Shown here piece after piece: positions 34,195 to 42,848 of a stretch of 64,000 nucleotides of DNA. The DNA comes from a virus, in the IMG/VR virus record IMGVR_UViG_3300025012_000002, positions 1 to 64,000 of that record; one strand, 5' to 3'. The translations under genes were made by a program, and so were the position numbers. Under the pieces are notes generated by a model, which saw nothing but the letters and a program-made list of their open reading frames with translations, did no database searches and was not told where the DNA came from. Each line of letters starts with the position of its first letter. Within the stretch, counting starts at the first letter, position 1.

Positions 34195-34481
34195 ATGGAA
34201 TATGAAGACTGTAAAAATGTCCAGAAAAACTATGCAAAGTATCTGCGACAAATATATTTAATGATGGTAAGTATTGCATAGTGCCTCCGTGTACTACATT
34301 TTTCGAAGAAATTTGTAGTGGTGCATATTTTATAGTCGGGAGGTGCAATACTCTACTAAGTGATGCTAAAAAACTAAACAATTTTGCAGAGTCGATTAAA
34401 TATCTACTAAATGAATGTAACATATCTTTAGAAAGTGCCATATATCTTACCAAGCTATCGCCAGAATCCTACTCTAGCTGA
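34195..34481 (+). pseudogene. LTKIK-family gene broken by a frameshift
   Basis: ATG at 34195 reads MEYEDCKNVQKN. Adding one A to the A-run near 34213-34217 gives MEYEDCKKCPEKLCKVSATN and joins in frame to IVPPCTTFFEEICSG and the C-terminal NISLESAIYLTKLS. The one-base loss in a homopolymer is either a real decay event or a sequencing error. The 3' end runs 27 bases into the antisense of the terminase gene. Confidence 0.65.
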
Positions 34482-37400
34482 GGTTGGCATTAGCCCACTT
34501 TGTACTGCTACACTCATTGCATTTTTAAAATTCTTAGACTTGCCTGTAGTGGATACCTGTTCTTGTACATTCTTGTGCACCATTACAGCCACTGCAGCGC
34601 AGTCATTATGCTCATTTGATCTGTGATCGACTGTCTTTAAATCTGCACTTCTTTCTAAATTTAATAATTCATGCACAAGTCTTCCATAATCTGACATACC
34701 TTTAACTGGTGCGTACGGGTCTAGATATTCATCTTCAGCTACAGGGGGTATTAACTGAACTTTACTTTCATACGCATCTATAACAAATCTCATATAATCT
34801 TCAGCTTTGACATTATATGTTGCTGTCTCGATTTGCATGTTGCTTAGATCTTGTAAAATACTTTCTGATTGCCAATGGTCAAATGCAACTGATTGTATTT
34901 TTTGTCTTTGCTTAATTCTATTTAATATGTCTACAATACAATCATAATAAATAGTTTTACGTGGTTTGACAGATGGTCTTATCGTAACGCACCAATCCAT
35001 TATGGTGCACCATTTCTTTTCTATTCCGTTTGGCGTGTGAACATCTTTATACTCACCATGACCGCAAGCTAAAGCAAAACTATCCTTGGATTTACCTGCG
35101 TCACCAGCTATATAATATGATGTTAATCTATCAAAATCAGCATGCTTTAGTATTTTACCTGCATACATTCTCCCCATACCATCCACAGGAGTAGTGTCTT
35201 CAAATGTTGCTTTTGGTTTTAGATTTGGATTAATACATTTTCTAAAACGTTCTTCATCTGTAATAAGAGGCATTTCTGCATTGGGTGGATTTGCGCCAAA
35301 GTCTCTCTCTGCTCCAATAGGGTCTCTCTGAAATCTTGATTCTAAACTTTCTCTTGTAATCTTAGGATTAAATTTCCAAGTAGGGTAATGTACAGCAAAA
35401 ACATTTTTATCTTTTTTAGCAGTCTTAAGAAGTTTCATTGTCATATCATTGTTATGAATGGGTGAACTTACTGCGTTCATCATTCCAAAAATATATGGCA
35501 ATTGTCTTCTATCGGTTTCTCCTCTTACAGTAGCTAAACCATTATCAATAACATTATAAACTTCTTTTGCCCCCCTACGACTTTCTCCTACTGAAGTTTC
35601 AAATCTGCTTAGCTCGTCTACTACGGCCCAAACACGTGTTCTACCAGCTAGCCCTCCGGAATTGGAATTATAGGTACCTATATTACCTACTATATAAGAG
35701 TGGTCATTTGAAACTGTTAGATTATATACAGGATCAGAATTAATTATCTTTTTAATACTTTTAATTGGGAAGTAAATATAATCGTCGTCTACTTTACATA
35801 AATTTTTAATAGGGCTTATTTTTACATCAATAAATTTATTATTCGCGCCCCAGATTTCTTCGGCTAACTTAAATGTTTGATTACCCCCCATATTAACATA
35901 GTAGCCAATAGATTTACCATTCTTATTAAATTTAGTAATTCTATATTTATGCTCTACAATTCCAGAATAATAACCTAGTTGGCATAAAATCATTTGTACC
36001 TGTTGAGCTAAGATTTTTGAAGCCGTGTTATATGTGATATTAGGGCATCTTTGTTTTTTTAAATGATGAGTACCATCACCCCTAAATAGCCCTCTGATAA
36101 GTTCCATTTTAAGATTTAATGGCCATCTCATCACATCCTCAGAGAGTTTCTTTGTTTTTGAAAAGACGCCGCCGTTTGTCTCCAACCATTCTGCTGTCTC
36201 AATTGCATTTTTTCCAGATGTAAAAGTTACACACGCCTTAGCGTCTTTTCTTAAATATGTATTGTAGTGAATTTTATATTTATCACAAATATAGTATATA
36301 TCTTTAACCCATGTATGTAGTTCATCTTTATGGAATGTGAACTCCGATCCCAACCTTTTATAGCCAGATTTGTACGTAGTTCTATTACTACAGCCCTCGG
36401 CGATGTAATAACCTAATAATCTAGCTTGCTCTGGGGAGACGTCTGTCTTGATCTCTTCAAATTTTCTAGGCATAAATAAGTAATCGTTTACACCGAGATC
36501 TTCCGCTATAACGTCTTGTAGTGGGTTATATTCCAGAGGAAGTCTTCTTACGTGCCCTCCGCTACCCTCTGCTATACGCATCTTAAATTTTCTACCATTA
36601 CCTTGATGCCCCTTTATAAAAGAGCGCCCTGTATCGAGCTCAGCCCCACATCCACAGTAACATTTCTTGGGCCACACATATGCTGGAAATCTATGGTTAT
36701 TGGTACATTTAAATTTAGTACCACCATAAACTGTTATTTCTAAAATTTCTTTGGGTGCGCCCTCACACCAAACACTCTCTACTTTTTGTGTGTAGCCTTT
36801 TCTATCTAGTACTTGATCACCAATCTGTATGTCTTCTATATTCTTATATGTGTAGTTGCTTAATAAAATTTGTGTACCTTTGGTAAAGCAATGCAAGGAA
36901 TTGAATTCTGTATTTAGTTCTTTGTAATATATGGTTTTATTTGTTTCGTTATATAGTGTTTGCTTAAATAACCCTCTTCTTGTTTCTTCCTGTTTCAAAT
37001 GTTCTATATAAGCTTGTATCCAAGGGGACTGTTCTCGTGCCGCTCTAAAATATGCATAAATGGTTCCTTCCGATTGAACCTCTGTGGTTGCTGTAAATGC
37101 CACCTCAAATGGCTGCCCAGGAAAAACATCAAAGTAAGATGAGGGGTTACCTAATGTTATTATTAAATGTTCTATGTAGGTGCCTAAATAAGCCCCTGCC
37201 ATGACACTTTTACCAGAACGCATACCAACGCATGCCACAAAAGTATTATAACGTTTAAAGATACCATCTGTTTCAAATTCTCTTCTTGTAGTATTGCAAG
37301 ATGGGCAAACATCGTCATGGTGCTTTGGGGACCATGCTAATAAATTCTCTGATTCTAAATATTCTCTTCCTTTATCCCAACAATCTATAGACTGTCTATC

Positions 37401-37721
37401 TAATTTATTGCATAATGGGCATCTTAATTGAAACAAATCTCGTATTGTTTGATACTGTCTTTTATAATCAAACAAAGATGGTTGATTTAAGAACTTCTCA
37501 CTAGTGCTCCATTCTATAATATTAGGAGCTTGTATGGAAAAGTCTATAGCATATTTGTCTACTGCTTGTGTAGATTCGCCTACGCTATCTTTATTCCAAT
37601 CAATTTTTTCTCCGCCAATAATATGCTTATCAAATAATCCTGATATCTCAGAACCAATATCATCTAATGATATATTTGACCGCATGTCTACTGTGGGAGA
37701 ATCTTTTTTAGGACGTGCCAT
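34455..37721 (-). CDS. terL: Terminase large subunit, intein-containing
   Basis: A 1088-residue precursor; the mature terminase is about 680 residues. It packages DNA into proheads as ATPase and nuclease. A zinc-ribbon-like pair (CPLC at 101-104, CPSC at 139-142) precedes Walker A GMRSGKS (166-172). After an intein (278-685) come Walker B (VWAVVDELSRF, Asp702/Glu703) and the nuclease domain beginning YYIAGDAGKSKDSFALACGH (Asp874) with a later AFDHWQS. The intein lies between the ATPase motifs, a typical insertion at a conserved site. It follows the small-terminase candidate by three bases. Confidence 0.9.
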   Translation of the reverse strand: MARPKKDSPTVDMRSNISLDDIGSEISGLFDKHIIGGEKIDWNKDSVGESTQAVDKYAIDFSIQAPNIIEWSTSEKFLNQPSLFDYKRQYQTIRDLFQLRCPLCNKLDRQSIDCWDKGREYLESENLLAWSPKHHDDVCPSCNTTRREFETDGIFKRYNTFVACVGMRSGKSVMAGAYLGTYIEHLIITLGNPSSYFDVFPGQPFEVAFTATTEVQSEGTIYAYFRAAREQSPWIQAYIEHLKQEETRRGLFKQTLYNETNKTIYYKELNTEFNSLHCFTKGTQILLSNYTYKNIEDIQIGDQVLDRKGYTQKVESVWCEGAPKEILEITVYGGTKFKCTNNHRFPAYVWPKKCYCGCGAELDTGRSFIKGHQGNGRKFKMRIAEGSGGHVRRLPLEYNPLQDVIAEDLGVNDYLFMPRKFEEIKTDVSPEQARLLGYYIAEGCSNRTTYKSGYKRLGSEFTFHKDELHTWVKDIYYICDKYKIHYNTYLRKDAKACVTFTSGKNAIETAEWLETNGGVFSKTKKLSEDVMRWPLNLKMELIRGLFRGDGTHHLKKQRCPNITYNTASKILAQQVQMILCQLGYYSGIVEHKYRITKFNKNGKSIGYYVNMGGNQTFKLAEEIWGANNKFIDVKISPIKNLCKVDDDYIYFPIKSIKKIINSDPVYNLTVSNDHSYIVGNIGTYNSNSGGLAGRTRVWAVVDELSRFETSVGESRRGAKEVYNVIDNGLATVRGETDRRQLPYIFGMMNAVSSPIHNNDMTMKLLKTAKKDKNVFAVHYPTWKFNPKITRESLESRFQRDPIGAERDFGANPPNAEMPLITDEERFRKCINPNLKPKATFEDTTPVDGMGRMYAGKILKHADFDRLTSYYIAGDAGKSKDSFALACGHGEYKDVHTPNGIEKKWCTIMDWCVTIRPSVKPRKTIYYDCIVDILNRIKQRQKIQSVAFDHWQSESILQDLSNMQIETATYNVKAEDYMRFVIDAYESKVQLIPPVAEDEYLDPYAPVKGMSDYGRLVHELLNLERSADLKTVDHRSNEHNDCAAVAVMVHKNVQEQVSTTGKSKNFKNAMSVAVQSGLMPTSARVGFWR
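35667..36890 (-). other. Intein with LAGLIDADG homing endonuclease in terL
   Basis: Residues 278-685 of the terminase. It starts CFTKGTQILLSNYTYKNIED (Cys1 nucleophile, block A), has a block B-like NNHRF, two LAGLIDADG helices (LLGYYIAEGC and LIRGLFRGDG), block F VYNLTVSNDHSYIVGN, and ends GTYN before Ser686. The penultimate residue is Tyr rather than the usual His, known in some active inteins but able to slow C-terminal cleavage. Confidence 0.85.
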
Positions 37722-37724
37722 ATT

Positions 37725-38486
37725 TTATTTTAAGTTAAACTGTGTTTCTGTTTTCTTTATAACTTCGTTAAATCCTTTTTTCAAATGTGTTCCTATATTA
37801 CATTGCAATTCCTCTATTAAATCTTCTACAATTAAACCATCTTTAATATGCGTAGCTAAATTCTTTTTCATCATTTCTGATTCTCTCATAATAGTTTCTA
37901 TAGTTAGCATAGTATATTCTTTTAATGCAAAATTAAATATATTCTTAGCTAACTGCTCTGTTTGTCTCATCTTATTTAATTCTGATAAGACATCTTTAAG
38001 AACTTTTGATAATGCTGTATAACCTTCTAAATTTCCTTTTTCCCCAGGCAATCCTAAATTAATCATCTTGCCTTGGGATTCATCAAAAGCTTCGAATCTA
38101 GCTTTCATTGTATTATACAGTAAAGTTAAATCATCATATAAACTAAATCTTTCTTTTTCTATCTTTTTTAGATCAGCAGATACCTCTGGGATGTCTAGTA
38201 ATTCTTTTTTTGCATTCTCCATCAAAGCCGGCATAAGAGCTTGCGTCTTATATTTAGCTTTTAATCTAGGAGAAGTATGTCTTCTAAAATGATAAGATAT
38301 TGCTACGTAAGAAGGTGGGTCCATATTCTTTATTTTTTCATTCTCACTAGTGGCTATAATCTCTTTAACTTTTTCTTCCATAGAACGCAATGTTACATCT
38401 TCTCTAAATCTAAGATTATGTATTTTTAATAATATACTCTTATCTTCTAATCCTAATTTACATAACTTACAACGATGCTCTAACAT
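37725..38486 (-). CDS. Terminase small subunit candidate
   Basis: A 253-residue mainly helical protein directly upstream of terL, the normal place for TerS. It starts MLEHRCKLCKLGLEDKSILL with an H-x-C-x2-C zinc-like site, then a basic DNA-binding-like stretch (SYHFRRHTSPRLKAKYKTQ) and long coiled-coil helices (about 90-215). No direct TerS sequence signature is evident, so the call rests on position, size and helical DNA-binding character. Confidence 0.5.
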   Translation of the reverse strand: MLEHRCKLCKLGLEDKSILLKIHNLRFREDVTLRSMEEKVKEIIATSENEKIKNMDPPSYVAISYHFRRHTSPRLKAKYKTQALMPALMENAKKELLDIPEVSADLKKIEKERFSLYDDLTLLYNTMKARFEAFDESQGKMINLGLPGEKGNLEGYTALSKVLKDVLSELNKMRQTEQLAKNIFNFALKEYTMLTIETIMRESEMMKKNLATHIKDGLIVEDLIEELQCNIGTHLKKGFNEVIKKTETQFNLK

Positions 38487-38506
38487 ACATACCCTTTATA
38501 AATATT

Positions 38507-39151
38507 TTATTCTTCTGTTTCAGAGCTTACCAGAGCAGCCCAATTTATTCTATCAAAAGTCTGATCCAGATCATCATAGCCTTTAATCTGAACATCGTTT
38601 TCACTTATTTTATTAGTAGCTACCTGTTTAGCAAAATTCTTAGCTAATTTAATCTTTTCATCTTCTGAGATGCTCATCTTCTTAATATTTTCTATCTCAG
38701 TTTCATATTCTAAATCAGTAATATCCACCCATACTCGTATAAAAGCATTTGCATCGAATGCAATATCTTCTTGTTTAGCTAATTTTAGTAAAGAGGCCAT
38801 TTTTATCTCCTCTTTGTGTCGGTCGAGATTATCTGTGATAGAGTTGTCCATCTGTAATCTTTCATTAATAGTCAAATACTCACTTTCGTCATCGTAAGCG
38901 CTGCCCCAAAAAAGTTTATAAAATAGATTGTTTATAAAAAGTCCTTTTTCTCTCCATTCCACTTTAGTCAAATAATCAACTGTAGTTATACCTTCTTCCG
39001 ATAGGCCACCTGCTATGAACTTAGCGGCGTCTTTTATAGAAATGAACGCTATAGGCACTTCGACACCTTTAAACTGTAGATATAATTTTAAGGTATCCTC
39101 TATGGCTAGCTTTAGTAACGAGGTCATCTTTAGTTCTTCTTTATTTAGCAT
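38507..39151 (-). CDS. Hypothetical head-operon protein with internal duplication
   Basis: A 214-residue protein from the ATG at 39151, which follows TAGGAGAG; an earlier ATG at 39172 would overlap the preceding gene. It contains two copies of a KEE[LI]KM[TA]SLLKLA segment, near residues 4-16 and ~114-126. The second copy is preceded by GAGGAG and could serve as an internal start. The halves may be fused paralogues. No other motif. Confidence 0.5.
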   Translation of the reverse strand: MLNKEELKMTSLLKLAIEDTLKLYLQFKGVEVPIAFISIKDAAKFIAGGLSEEGITTVDYLTKVEWREKGLFINNLFYKLFWGSAYDDESEYLTINERLQMDNSITDNLDRHKEEIKMASLLKLAKQEDIAFDANAFIRVWVDITDLEYETEIENIKKMSISEDEKIKLAKNFAKQVATNKISENDVQIKGYDDLDQTFDRINWAALVSSETEE

Positions 39152-39159
39152 AATCTCTC

Positions 39160-42100
39160 CTACCATTTCCAAGTTTTTTCAAAACCTTTTTTATTTTTTA
39201 CTTTATTCCAAAATTTTTCTGCTTCCTTTTCAGATATTATATTAGTATCAAAACGTATGGCCTGAAGAGCTTTATTTTTTTCTTTAATTAAATCTCCGAC
39301 TAAGAATGTAATCCCAGCTGGGGCTTTTACTCCAGCCCACTCTGACCAGCGCCTAAATGAGTCTTTATCAAAGGCTTTAGGATCTACAAGTCTATGCCTG
39401 CCTTCTCCTCCGCCTTCTGGATTGAGTAAAATCGGGCTGTTGGGATCGTAGAATCCTGCATATAATCTAAAACTCTTAATTGGGTTTAGTACTTTTTGAG
39501 TATTTTCTATGTCATCCGTATCAAATTTTTTATCATTGCCTATAGCTTTTTCAATAGATTTTAACAACCCGACATAGCCGAATCTTTGTAAAAATTTAAA
39601 TAAAATATTTCCTTCACTATCCCAAGCATAATCTTCGTGGCGCTTATCACTAATACTTTGCTCTACTTTAAGTAAATCTACAATATTATTATCTATTTCT
39701 TCTATCTTGGTATTTAACTTCTCTACAAATAACCCTTTTTGTTCTTCGGATAAGTAGTCAATCAAATCCTGAATCATCTCTGCATCTGTGACATCTCGTT
39801 TTAATTCACCTATTTGAATGTCTAATTCTTTTGCAATCTCTTTAGCTCTATTAATAATTTCAGGATATATTTTCTCTATATCAAAATCCACAGTAATAAC
39901 TTTAGGTTCTTTTATCCAAGTATTATTTAATAAATCGTAAACACCATCTGAAGGTGCTACGGATAAATCTTCTGGTATTTCAAAATAGAACTCTAATGGG
40001 TGCTGCGTTCCTTCTATAGTCTCTGATTCGGCTTTATTTAATGTCTTACGCCAACTTTTATCTATTAATTCTATGAGGTCGGCTTCATTGCCCTGAAATA
40101 TTCCTAACATATTTTGGAGATTCAAATAACAGTGAACGTCCAAATCTGTATTTCTATTATACTGGTATGAAGTTAAACTTCCCACTACATAAATTTTAGT
40201 TATAATTTCTTTAGCACTATATCCTTGCGATTCTATAAATTTGTTAAGTTTATTGAGTATTTGTGATTTTACATTCTCATTTATGGTACCATCAAAATTC
40301 CATACTTTAGGTTCTAATCCAGGCTTAGGATAATCTAATATAGAAGAATTTATTTTAAATGATTTTTTAGCTATCCTGTTGATTCCAATTTTATGGCTTT
40401 TAAAAAACCTAACTTCTTTATACTTATCATGATAACCTATCTTATCCATTAACCTATTTGATTTATCTAGGGCTTCTTCTACATACCCAGCTTCAGGATA
40501 AATCATTATATTAAGTATACCATCTCTTATAATGTACGAACCTCTGGTAATCTTATCAAAAATATTTGGGGATACTGGAAATCCTATATTGGTAAACCAT
40601 TCTATGTGAGTAATATCTCCAGTAGCGGCATCTACTATATCATCATATATAGCCCAAGGACCATATATAATATCTTCGGCATTAATTTTAAATGATTTTT
40701 TACTTGCACTCAACTTCTCTAAAACTTTTTTTATAGTAGCATCTTTCTTTTCAAAAGTGTCTAAAGATTTAATATCCACAGGAACTGCTACTAATCCTGT
40801 GGTCTTATTTAAAGAATACGCTGTGCGCAAAGAGCCTCGTCTTTTTAATAAAGTGGTATCTAAACGTAACATATCATTTTCTCGCACTATACCCAACTTT
40901 ATTTTATCAGATTCTAATGATTTAAGCAAGCGTTTTGTATACTCTCTTGCTCTATCAACTTCCCATAATTCCCTAAGTTTTGCTATACAGTGGAATCCTC
41001 TGTTCCCGCTATAGTGGATTTTTACATGCTTTACATTGGAGTCCTTGTTAAAAATATTATATATCTTTTTAGTTATTTCTTTTGTATCTTTCCAAGGGAA
41101 ATTTTCTTTGGGGTCTACATCACAAAAAATAATATCAGTAAGACAAGTATCCCTTTTTTCTTGACATATTTCAGAGTGTATCTCAATCATTCTACCATTA
41201 TTAATACGGTTAAAATCATTATAATTATCTACCTTGACTATACCATCATGTTTACGTTTTAATATATCACCATTAACTCTGAGATATAATAAAACATTCT
41301 TACCGCGAGTTTGTTGTAATATTTTGTCTTTTACTTTATCATAAAATTCCCACACATCTTTTTCTCTAAGATCATATCTTAAAAATTCTCCTTTAGAAAA
41401 AATTACTGTATTAGGGTGATTTGGGTAATAAGCTTCTAGTTTAAATGATTTTTTATCAAATAATTTTATTTCTCCAGATGGCTTGATAATACTTATCTTA
41501 TCATACCCTATAGCCTTAACTTTATCCATGTCAGCAATTAATTGAGACAAGTTAGTAATTCTATCGGAGTACTTATTTAAATTAAAATCAAATCTATCTA
41601 ATCTAGTAGAATGTATTTTTGTATCATTGAATGCTATATCTAGTGGCTGACCTTCGTAAAATCTTTGCATATACACATACTCATACTTAGGTAGTTCACC
41701 ATACTCTGACAAAAACCAATCATCATAAGATTTAAGATCAGCATTTATTTTAAAACTTTTTTTAGTCAATTCTTTTTCTAAATCAGGAATCTGAATAAGT
41801 CTGAGATCGGTCTCTGTTACTTTTTTATCCTCGCGTAATCTAATAAATCTGGGTTTGATTAGTGTAGCAGCTAATCTTTCTTCTTCTAATTGTCCCCATT
41901 CGCCATTAATGAATTTAAAACTTTCTGTTTCTTTTACAATAGGGCGTTCATAGTCTACTTCTACAATTCTTGGATTTTTATTTATATCAATCCATAAAAG
42001 CTCATCATGATTAGGAGCTAGGGCTTTATTTTCGTTTGCATAATTTAACCACTCCACTCTGTCTTCGTCTGTCAATCCTGTACCAACAAATGAAGTACTT

Positions 42101-42795
42101 CTGAATATGCCGTCCTTATCCATCAATGCTAAAAATAAAGAACTAGCAAAGCCTTTTTCTAAATTAGGCTTAACCGCAATAACTAAACAATCTATAGTTT
42201 TGGTAGGCTTAATCTTAATAGTATTACCTTCTATATGTAAAACTACACCTTCGTGCCCTTCTCTTAAAACTTCCTCTTCCCACATTTTTTTAATAGCAGA
42301 AGATCCGTCTTCATTTTTTGCATATACAGGATGAACATACTTACCGTCTTCAAATAATTCTTGTACTAACAGCAATCTCTTCCAGTAGTCGTTCTCCTCT
42401 ACTAATTTTCCATCATATTTATAAATATCAAATATGCCAAATTTAATTCTATGCTCATCTTCTGGTGATTTTGGTTTTCTTGTGATTGATATTGTCTCAT
42501 TTAACGGTAGTTCTCTACCGTCAGCATCTATACCATACAATTCACCAAATAAAATTGTTTCTTGTTTATCATTTAACATCTTAGAAATCTCAGTCAATAC
42601 AGGTAGTTCTTCTGTAATACGCCCCTCGCGAGTAGCAAGGTAAGTCTTACCATCAAGATATTTTGCTATATGCAAAATCCCATCTATTTTAGTTGAAACG
42701 ACAAGAGGCTTATCACCAACAAAAGCCTCTATCTCCTCATAATTTTTTGATTTAAAATCTAGTTGTTCCTTGTACTTATCTAACAATAAGACCAA
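39160..42795 (-). CDS. Polyprotein: ATP-dependent DNA ligase + archaeo-eukaryotic primase + nucleotidyltransferase
   Basis: A 1211-residue protein cut into modules by five motif copies: KKSFKINA (345-352), KKSFKLEA (448-455), KKSFKINA (699-706), KKSFKINS (810-817) and KSFRLYA (1107-1113). Module 1 is an ATP-dependent ligase: KIDG (Lys36), FGELYG, FGIFDIYKYDG, EGVVLH, KIKP, then an OB domain. Module 3 is a LigD-polymerase/PriS-like primase: FCDVDP (Asp559, Asp561), YSGNRGFH (596-602), RLDT (Asp646), RGSLRTAYS. Module 5 has a nucleotidyltransferase core: VVGSLTS and TDLDVH (Asp884, Asp886). Modules 2, 4 and 6 are small and unknown. It resembles a split LigD, located among head genes. Confidence 0.8.
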   Translation of the reverse strand: MVLLLDKYKEQLDFKSKNYEEIEAFVGDKPLVVSTKIDGILHIAKYLDGKTYLATREGRITEELPVLTEISKMLNDKQETILFGELYGIDADGRELPLNETISITRKPKSPEDEHRIKFGIFDIYKYDGKLVEENDYWKRLLLVQELFEDGKYVHPVYAKNEDGSSAIKKMWEEEVLREGHEGVVLHIEGNTIKIKPTKTIDCLVIAVKPNLEKGFASSLFLALMDKDGIFRSTSFVGTGLTDEDRVEWLNYANENKALAPNHDELLWIDINKNPRIVEVDYERPIVKETESFKFINGEWGQLEEERLAATLIKPRFIRLREDKKVTETDLRLIQIPDLEKELTKKSFKINADLKSYDDWFLSEYGELPKYEYVYMQRFYEGQPLDIAFNDTKIHSTRLDRFDFNLNKYSDRITNLSQLIADMDKVKAIGYDKISIIKPSGEIKLFDKKSFKLEAYYPNHPNTVIFSKGEFLRYDLREKDVWEFYDKVKDKILQQTRGKNVLLYLRVNGDILKRKHDGIVKVDNYNDFNRINNGRMIEIHSEICQEKRDTCLTDIIFCDVDPKENFPWKDTKEITKKIYNIFNKDSNVKHVKIHYSGNRGFHCIAKLRELWEVDRAREYTKRLLKSLESDKIKLGIVRENDMLRLDTTLLKRRGSLRTAYSLNKTTGLVAVPVDIKSLDTFEKKDATIKKVLEKLSASKKSFKINAEDIIYGPWAIYDDIVDAATGDITHIEWFTNIGFPVSPNIFDKITRGSYIIRDGILNIMIYPEAGYVEEALDKSNRLMDKIGYHDKYKEVRFFKSHKIGINRIAKKSFKINSSILDYPKPGLEPKVWNFDGTINENVKSQILNKLNKFIESQGYSAKEIITKIYVVGSLTSYQYNRNTDLDVHCYLNLQNMLGIFQGNEADLIELIDKSWRKTLNKAESETIEGTQHPLEFYFEIPEDLSVAPSDGVYDLLNNTWIKEPKVITVDFDIEKIYPEIINRAKEIAKELDIQIGELKRDVTDAEMIQDLIDYLSEEQKGLFVEKLNTKIEEIDNNIVDLLKVEQSISDKRHEDYAWDSEGNILFKFLQRFGYVGLLKSIEKAIGNDKKFDTDDIENTQKVLNPIKSFRLYAGFYDPNSPILLNPEGGGEGRHRLVDPKAFDKDSFRRWSEWAGVKAPAGITFLVGDLIKEKNKALQAIRFDTNIISEKEAEKFWNKVKNKKGFEKTWKW

Positions 42796-42848
42796 ATCAT
42801 CATTTTTATCAAAATACTGTTTTATTTTTTACCCCACAATTACAACTC

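Noticed and set aside
34193-34453. Minus-strand 86-codon frame over the frameshifted LTKIK gene
   Set aside because: The plus strand shows clear family similarity after a one-base correction, so the minus frame is chance.
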